Both the position numbers and the translations under genes were made by a program. A DNA stretch of 10,439 nt from NCBI GenBank assembly GCA_047633195.1, contig JBLIEU010000073.1:1-10439 (forward strand), given 5' to 3'. The stretch is from JAKVAV01 sp047633195 (GTDB lineage: Bacteria; Bacteroidota; Bacteroidia; Flavobacteriales_D; Cryomorphaceae). Below, one piece after another: positions 6,238-10,439 of the stretch (its first letter is position 1; the number at the start of each line of letters is the position of its first letter). The notes under the pieces are model-generated. The model saw nothing but the letters and a program-made list of their open reading frames with translations, searched no databases and was not told the DNA's origin.

Positions 6238-7188
6238 ATGGGGATATTTAATTTTTTTTCAAAAGACAAAAAGGAAAAACTAGACGAAGGGTTGGAAAAA
6301 ACCAAGACGGGTCTCTTTTCCAAACTTACCAAAGCCGTTGCAGGGAAGTCCAAAGTCGATGAAGAAGTTCTCGATAATCTGGAAGAAGTACTTATTTCCT
6401 CGGATGTTGGAGTCAACACCACCCTCAAGATAATCGGTCGTATTGAAGAGCGTGTAGCCAAGGATAAGTACCTCGGAACGAATGAGCTCGATAAAATCCT
6501 TCGCGAGGAAATAGCGGCACTCCTCGAAGAGAATAATTCAGGTGAGGATACAGAATACAACATTCCCGAAGGGCACAAACCATATGTCATTATGGTGGTC
6601 GGTGTGAACGGTGTTGGTAAGACTACTACGATCGGGAAACTTGCACATCAGTTTAAGAAGATTGGAAAAAGCGTAGTTCTAGGTGCTGCTGATACTTTTC
6701 GAGCGGCAGCGGTAGATCAGCTTATAATATGGTCAGAGCGAGCTGGTGTTCCCATCGTATCTCAAGGTATGGGTGCCGATCCCGCCTCTGTGGCTTTTGA
6801 TACCCTTCAATCTGCCGTCACCCAAAATGCCGATGTGGTTTTGATCGATACTGCTGGTCGTCTTCACAATAAGATCAACTTGATGAATGAGCTAACTAAA
6901 ATCCGTCGCGTGATGGATAAAGTCGTTCCGGGCGCGCCGCATGAAGTACTTTTGGTACTCGACGGGAGTACGGGACAAAATGCGATTGAGCAAGCAAGAC
7001 AATTTACCAAAGCGACCGAAGTCACTGCTTTGGCACTCACAAAAATTGACGGCACAGCCAAGGGCGGAGTCGTAATCGGAATATCCGATGAATTTAAAAT
7101 TCCTGTGAAATACATAGGAGTTGGAGAAGGAATAGACCACTTACAAGTATTCAATAAATACGAATTTGTGGATTCTCTTTTTAGTTAG
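6238..7188 (+). CDS. ftsY: Signal recognition particle receptor FtsY
   Basis: SRP-receptor GTPase that docks ribosome-nascent-chain-SRP complexes at the inner membrane and hands them to SecYEG. Residues 1-20 (MGIFNFFSKDKKEKLDEGLE) are a short amphipathic, membrane-binding start; the long acidic A domain of E. coli FtsY is absent, as in many non-enteric bacteria, giving 316 residues. N domain about 20-100. G domain: GVNGVGKTT (122-130, P-loop), DTFRAAA (152-158, insertion-box/switch region), DTAGR (204-208), TKID (268-271, guanine specificity), GVGEGIDHL (294-302). All GTPase motifs are intact. rimO begins 11 nt downstream and is likely co-transcribed. Upstream are a terminator and a palindrome, so its own promoter is uncertain. 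Confidence 0.97.
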   Translation: MGIFNFFSKDKKEKLDEGLEKTKTGLFSKLTKAVAGKSKVDEEVLDNLEEVLISSDVGVNTTLKIIGRIEERVAKDKYLGTNELDKILREEIAALLEENNSGEDTEYNIPEGHKPYVIMVVGVNGVGKTTTIGKLAHQFKKIGKSVVLGAADTFRAAAVDQLIIWSERAGVPIVSQGMGADPASVAFDTLQSAVTQNADVVLIDTAGRLHNKINLMNELTKIRRVMDKVVPGAPHEVLLVLDGSTGQNAIEQARQFTKATEVTALALTKIDGTAKGGVVIGISDEFKIPVKYIGVGEGIDHLQVFNKYEFVDSLFS

Positions 7189-7199
7189 GAACGTGTAGG

Positions 7200-8516
7200 A
7201 TGAAGACAAAAACTCTCAAGAAAAACAAGGTCAATGTAGTCACTCTCGGCTGCTCAAAGAATATCTACGATAGTGAAGTGATGATGAACCAGCTTCAGGC
7301 GAATAAGTATGACGTGGTCCACGAAAGTGACGATGGCGACGCTTCGGTTGTTATCATCAATACATGTGGATTTATCGATAATGCCAAGCAGGAGAGTATC
7401 GATACTATTATTCAATGGGCTGATGCCAAAGAGCGAGGATTTGTAGATAAAGTTTACGTGACGGGGTGTCTCTCTGAACGGTACAAGGCCGACCTCGAAA
7501 AAGAAATTCCAGAAGTGGATGCCTATTTCGGAACGCGCGAACTGCCAAGACTTTTGAAAACGCTCAAAGCCGATTACAAACACGAGTTGGTGGGAGAGCG
7601 ATTGCTCACTACTCCATCTCATTTCGCATACTTTAAAATCGCGGAAGGTTGCGACCGCCCGTGTTCTTTTTGTGCCATTCCGCTGATGCGCGGAAAACAC
7701 CGCTCCACCCCAATTGAGGAGTTAGTAAAGCAGGCCAAGGGTCTAGCGGCGAAAGGAGTTAAAGAGCTTATGCTCATAGCCCAAGATCTAACTTATTACG
7801 GCCTCGATATTTACAAGAAGCGAGAGTTGGCCAAATTACTTCAAGCCTTAGCAGATGTGGAAGGAATCGATTGGATTCGTTTGCACTATGCCTTTCCGAG
7901 TGGCTTTCCGATGGAAGTTTTAGACGTGATGCGAGAGCATCCAAATGTCTGTCTTTACCTTGATATTCCGCTACAGCACGCTTCAACGCGAATGCTCAAA
8001 GCGATGCGACGAGGAATCACCCGAGAGAAGACCACTGAGCTGATCCGTAAAATTCGCGAGCAAGTTCCGGGCATCGCGGTGCGAACTACACTCATTTCAG
8101 GGTACCCTGGCGAGAGCGAAGAAGATCAAGCTGAAATGCTCGAATGGGTGTCCGAAATGCGTTTTGACAGATTGGGATGTTTCACATATTCTCACGAGGA
8201 GAATACGCATGCTTTTAATTCGGAGGACGATGTTCCCGAAGAAGTGAAGAAGCAACGTGCCGATGAAATTATGGAATTGCAGAGTGGCATTTCCCACGAA
8301 ATCAATCAAGAGAAAGTCGGCAAGACCTTCAAGGTGATGATCGATCGTGTGGAAGGAAACGACTACATCGGCCGCACGGAATTCGACTCACCCGAAGTGG
8401 ACAATGAAGTGATTATTCCAAAGTCAACGGGTTATGCCCGTATTGGTGATTTTGCCGATGTGAAGATCACGGATTGTGCGCCGTATGATTTGTATGGGGA
8501 GTTGGTTCAATTGTAA
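7200..8516 (+). CDS. rimO: Ribosomal protein uS12 methylthiotransferase RimO
   Basis: Radical-SAM enzyme that adds a methylthio group to the beta carbon of a conserved aspartate in ribosomal protein uS12. Length 438 is typical. The UPF0004 domain carries Cys18, Cys56 and Cys90 (TLGCSKN, NTCGFID, VTGCLSER), ligands of the auxiliary Fe-S cluster. The radical-SAM CxxxCxxC motif is Cys151, Cys155 and Cys158 within EGCDRPCSFCAIPLMRGK. LDIPLQHAS (254-262) and a C-terminal TRAM domain (about 372-436) complete the family layout. PLMRGKHRS, with AIP following the last Cys, fits RimO rather than the tRNA enzyme MiaB. It follows ftsY by 11 nt; the preceding ribosomal genes make a translation-centred neighbourhood. 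No clear terminator follows it. Confidence 0.97.
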   Translation: MKTKTLKKNKVNVVTLGCSKNIYDSEVMMNQLQANKYDVVHESDDGDASVVIINTCGFIDNAKQESIDTIIQWADAKERGFVDKVYVTGCLSERYKADLEKEIPEVDAYFGTRELPRLLKTLKADYKHELVGERLLTTPSHFAYFKIAEGCDRPCSFCAIPLMRGKHRSTPIEELVKQAKGLAAKGVKELMLIAQDLTYYGLDIYKKRELAKLLQALADVEGIDWIRLHYAFPSGFPMEVLDVMREHPNVCLYLDIPLQHASTRMLKAMRRGITREKTTELIRKIREQVPGIAVRTTLISGYPGESEEDQAEMLEWVSEMRFDRLGCFTYSHEENTHAFNSEDDVPEEVKKQRADEIMELQSGISHEINQEKVGKTFKVMIDRVEGNDYIGRTEFDSPEVDNEVIIPKSTGYARIGDFADVKITDCAPYDLYGELVQL

Positions 8517-8647
8517 AGTGTTCTCGATTCATATAGAAGGAGCTTTATCCGCTCTCTGACGCACAAAAAACGTATGGCGCTAATTGAGCTTTTTAAAAAC
8601 GGAATTAATGCTGTTCCAAGATTAGCTATTCATATTTTCGAATCTTT

Positions 8648-8767
8648 TCATAAATGGTCTAATTGACCATATCTATCATAAACAGTGCTCAGTGATGTAG
8701 CCAGCAATTTTGCTTTTTCCATTTTTAGAGAGTCTTCATCACTCCAAAGTTTCTTCCCGAAATACAT
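8648..8767 (-). CDS. Short unknown ORF, 39 residues
   Basis: Reading begins MYFGKKLWSDEDSLKMEK and ends DRYGQLDHL. It starts 5 nt after the stop of the 8773-9084 ORF, in another frame. The residue mix (Lys, Glu, Leu, Ser; a likely helix at 12-31) looks protein-like rather than random. It is either a small second gene or the C-terminal part of the preceding protein split off by a frameshift. The palindrome ATGGTC-TAATT-GACCAT (8654-8670) falls in its last codons. I do not recognise a family. Confidence 0.3.
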   Translation of the reverse strand: MYFGKKLWSDEDSLKMEKAKLLATSLSTVYDRYGQLDHL

Positions 8768-8772
8768 TAGAG

Positions 8773-9084
8773 TTATCGTATTTTGCTAGGTTTTCTTAAT
8801 GAACTTGGTAGAAGGAAGAAAAGATCTTTCATAACCTCTTCACAGAGGGCAGTATCCTTGACATGATTGGTTAATCGCTTTTCAAATTCTACAACTGTAT
8901 CCGCATATTCAATAAACCAATCAATCTGTTCTGCTCGATTGATATATCTTTCAGATAGCGAGTCGGCTAAATATTTAGCCGCAAACATGTGTACAGAAAC
9001 AGATGCAGTATTCGCTGAGTTTTGTGCTATGCGAAACGATTTGTAGGCAATAATTCCCGTTGATACTGCAATTACCGCAGTCAA
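8773..9084 (-). CDS. Unknown small membrane-anchored protein, possibly broken at its N-terminus
   Basis: As listed it starts at TTG (9084) and gives 103 residues: one hydrophobic span near the start (TAVIAVSTGIIAYKSF, 2-17) followed by a soluble helical region with many Asp, Glu and Arg residues (about 40-90). I do not recognise the family; such single-span, helix-tailed proteins are common in accessory regions. The same frame continues upstream through GEPSRNWLNA to a TAA at 9115-9117, and beyond that TAA to ATG at 9142-9144 coding MEFYFIEEF. The most natural full gene would therefore be 9144-8773 with one nonsense codon, so this may be a pseudogene. If intact, the TTG start is required; GGAG at 9114-9111 is about 27 nt away, too far to act as its ribosome site. 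The 243 nt upstream of 9144 hold no gene I can support. Confidence 0.4.
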   Translation of the reverse strand: MTAVIAVSTGIIAYKSFRIAQNSANTASVSVHMFAAKYLADSLSERYINRAEQIDWFIEYADTVVEFEKRLTNHVKDTALCEEVMKDLFFLLPSSLRKPSKIR

Positions 9085-9387
9085 CGCATTTAGCCAATTT
9101 CTAGAAGGCTCTCCTTAAAACTCTTCTATAAAGTAAAATTCCATAATCGTTTAATTTTTAACTAAGATATGCCTGTCGGTTAGAAGTTTTGTTATTGAGG
9201 GATATTCTGGAAGGTACTCTAGACCAATTGCCAAATAATCGCGCTACCGCAAATATTCCAGATATGTCTTCCCCTTAACATGGATGTACTAAAAAAGCCA
9301 TGCAGTCTGGTTGTAAAATTAACTAGCCTAAATTATGGCATATTGCTTTGCAGAAAAGCTTCATTCTGTTTAAACAGTAGTTTTTAT

Positions 9388-9804
9388 CTATTTCTCCAAA
9401 GCCGCTAAAAAATCTTTTGATTTCATTACTGCAATCTTCGAGAAGTGAAAATCCCCGACATCCTCCGTGATGATGTAATCACATTTTGAGTCCAGCGCAG
9501 CGTAATACTCGAACCCATCCTCGAGATCCAATACCTTGGGATCATTTAATGCTTTCTGCACGGATTTTCTTGAAGAGCCCGCTATTTCAATATGGTCACA
9601 AAGGGTTTTTATTTTGTTCTTTGCTATGTTCGATCCGCTTTTCTTTTCAGCGAAATAGAAGGCTATCGCTAAGCAAATCGGAGATGTCAAGAGTGTTATA
9701 TTCTTTTTCGAGTCGAGACTTAGAACACGCGCAGCAGTATCGAATAGAGGATATTCTCTATTGACAACTGCAACCAAGATGTTGGCATCGATAAAGAGTC
9801 TCAT
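9388..9804 (-). CDS. PIN-domain ribonuclease toxin (VapC-like)
   Basis: Putative endoribonuclease of 138 residues, the toxin half of a type II toxin-antitoxin pair. PIN features in order: FIDANILVAV (4-13, Asp6 the first metal ligand), an acidic Glu53 in the central helix (FAEKKSG), LEDGFEYYAAL (94-104, Asp96), and DYIITEDVGDF (109-119, Asp115 and Asp118). These form the usual acidic cluster for Mg2+ or Mn2+. VapC enzymes commonly cleave tRNA or rRNA; the target here is unknown. Its ATG overlaps the antitoxin stop by 4 nt (ATGA), so translation is coupled. Nothing suggests inactivation. Confidence 0.85.
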   Translation of the reverse strand: MRLFIDANILVAVVNREYPLFDTAARVLSLDSKKNITLLTSPICLAIAFYFAEKKSGSNIAKNKIKTLCDHIEIAGSSRKSVQKALNDPKVLDLEDGFEYYAALDSKCDYIITEDVGDFHFSKIAVMKSKDFLAALEK

Positions 9805-10052
9805 TTTCGAGAGTTCATGAATTCATCTTTCATCGACTTCCTTCCACGTTTTTTGTATTCCACTTTTCCTTCTGCAACTTGGTTTACCCAATCGGCTACG
9901 GGAAAATCATGAAGATTCTGATACTCTTCCGAAGTTATTTTCTGTAATATGAATTCCGTCAACCTGGAAAGACTGATGTTGTGAGCTTTCGCGTAGGCTT
10001 TAGCGTTGTCAATGATCTCCTTGTTAAAGGATAAGGTGATTTTTGCATCCAT
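9801..10052 (-). CDS. Ribbon-helix-helix antitoxin (DUF6364-like)
   Basis: Antitoxin partner of the PIN toxin, 83 residues. The N-terminal MDAKITLSFNKEIIDNAKAY fits a ribbon strand plus first helix, and NISLSRLTEFILQKI (25-39) the second helix of a ribbon-helix-helix DNA-binding dimer. Residues about 45-83 (HDFPVADWVNQVAEGKVEYKKRGRK, quoted in part: DFPVADWVNQVAEG) are the likely toxin-binding tail. It is first in the two-gene unit, the usual order for autoregulated pairs, and a 9-bp direct repeat lies 23 nt upstream of its start. I assign DUF6364 by resemblance only. Confidence 0.8.
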   Translation of the reverse strand: MDAKITLSFNKEIIDNAKAYAKAHNISLSRLTEFILQKITSEEYQNLHDFPVADWVNQVAEGKVEYKKRGRKSMKDEFMNSRK

Positions 10053-10069
10053 AACATTTTATTATACGA

Positions 10070-10098
10070 CTAAAGTAATAAATCTGTACGTAATAAAT
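10070..10098 (-). promoter_or_regulatory. Candidate toxin-antitoxin promoter/operator
   Basis: Two exact copies of GTAATAAAT (10075-10083 and 10090-10098, plus strand) are spaced 15 bp start to start. On the minus strand the proximal copy overlaps TACTTTAG (10077-10070), one mismatch from TAnnTTTG, 17 nt before the antitoxin ATG. Repeated short sites over the promoter fit binding by a ribbon-helix-helix antitoxin. No -33 TTTG is present. Confidence 0.4.
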
Positions 10099-10146
10099 AG
10101 TTTGGCTTTGAATCGGTAAAAATCGTTTGAAAGTGAAAATGGCTGT

Positions 10147-10291
10147 ACGCAAAGGCGCGAAGCCGCCAAGAATAGTTCTAAATAAAGGTAGATTTAGTCT
10201 ACAGCATATATTTGATTACCAAAAGGCTTTTCATCTTGATTCCTTCATTGATGAATAAATACCTCCCCTTTGCGTCTTTGCGCCTTCGCGT
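10147..10291. repeat. REP-like inverted pair made of 8-nt units
   Basis: Left arm 10147-10170 is three tandem units ACGCAAAG, GCGCGAAG, CCGCCAAG. The right arm 10268-10291 read in reverse complement is ACGCGAAG, GCGCAAAG, ACGCAAAG. All fit NCGCNAAG, and the arms agree at 20 of 24 positions. The 97-nt spacer is AT-rich and shows no gene. GCAAAGACGCAAAG-type repeats are, from memory, dispersed in many Bacteroidota genomes. The pair lies between the divergent antitoxin and ettA genes, in a roughly 300-nt stretch with no coding frame I would support. Confidence 0.6.
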
Positions 10292-10354
10292 GAAAAACAC
10301 ACACCCTTAAAACCCTCAATTTTTCCGATATTCACCGCCTCAAAATAAACCTCC

Positions 10355-10439
10355 ATGAGCGACGACAAAAAAGTCATATTCTCCATGGTGAAGGTCAACA
10401 AGACCACACCTCAGGGAAAGCAGATATTAAAAAACATAT
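10355..10439 (+). CDS. ettA: Energy-dependent translational throttle protein EttA (N-terminus only)
   Basis: The first 28 codons read MSDDKKVIFSMVKVNKTTPQ then GKQILKNI and run off the window. This is the opening of an ABC-F ATPase of the EttA type, before the first Walker A motif: in Bacteroidota EttA the start is SDDKKVIFSMVxVxKxxPxxKQ(I/V)LKNI. EttA binds the ribosomal E site and gates entry into elongation according to ATP/ADP level. The ATG at 10355 is preceded by an A/C-rich leader without a strong Shine-Dalgarno. The identification rests on a short segment but the match to the family start is distinctive. Confidence 0.8.
   Translation, partial: MSDDKKVIFSMVKVNKTTPQGKQILKNI

Noticed and set aside
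6099..6590. 163-codon minus-strand ORF across the DUF4295 end, terminator and ftsY start
   Set aside because: It is Ser-rich antisense of Lys/Glu-rich ftsY codons, and runs through a terminator hairpin and two real genes.
7254..7700. 148-codon minus-strand ORF opposite rimO
   Set aside because: It overlaps the iron-sulfur and radical-SAM motifs of rimO and has no recognisable domain.
8520..8620. Possible terminator after rimO (GAGC/GCTC near 8550, GCT/AGC near 8580)
   Set aside because: Stems are only 3-4 bp and the T-run near 8592 is not preceded by a stable hairpin, so I do not call it.
10147..10291. A CRISPR-like array from the repeated octamers
   Set aside because: Units are 8 nt, contiguous and in two inverted arms, with no spacers of regular length and no cas genes.

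Overview
The window looks like a chromosomal stretch of a Bacteroidota genome, most likely a marine Flavobacteriales-type bacterium. Four things point there. The order cinA - rpmB - rpmG - DUF4295 - ftsY - rimO is, from memory, typical of that phylum. An E1 2-oxoacid dehydrogenase of the alpha/beta-fusion type is present. DUF4295 is a phylum-restricted small protein. Several promoters resemble the Bacteroidota TTTG / TAnnTTTG pattern, and Shine-Dalgarno sequences are weak.

Positions 1-3750 run leftward. The left edge holds the N-terminal 381 residues of a thiamine-diphosphate E1 dehydrogenase, cut by the window. Upstream of it is a 61-residue single-span membrane protein. Then comes a padR-pspC two-gene unit: a PadR repressor and a 553-residue multi-span PspC-domain protein. 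The padR promoter carries a TTTG-N21-TATGTTTG core and palindromic AGTACT sites that fit autoregulation. The leaders of the padR unit and of the 61-residue gene share an 18-nt block and a hairpin whose loop is conserved while its stem sequence changes.

Positions 3820-8516 run rightward. A 45-residue probable lipoprotein ends at a clear terminator. Next are cinA (GTG start), the ribosomal cluster rpmB-rpmG-DUF4295 with its own promoter, a terminator, then ftsY and rimO. This block joins ribosome assembly and modification (L28, L33, DUF4295, RimO acting on S12) to co-translational membrane targeting (FtsY).

Positions 8517-10354 run leftward and are accessory in character: AT-rich, with small unrecognised ORFs including one with an apparent in-frame stop near its start, then a ribbon-helix-helix/PIN toxin-antitoxin pair. 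A REP-like inverted pair built from 8-nt units follows. At 10355 the rightward ettA gene (ABC-F translation factor) begins and is cut by the window edge.

I found no rRNA, tRNA, CRISPR array, transposase or phage gene. The least ordinary signals are the duplicated leader element (1433-1485 and 3577-3648), the PadR operator array, the broken small membrane gene and the REP-like pair.
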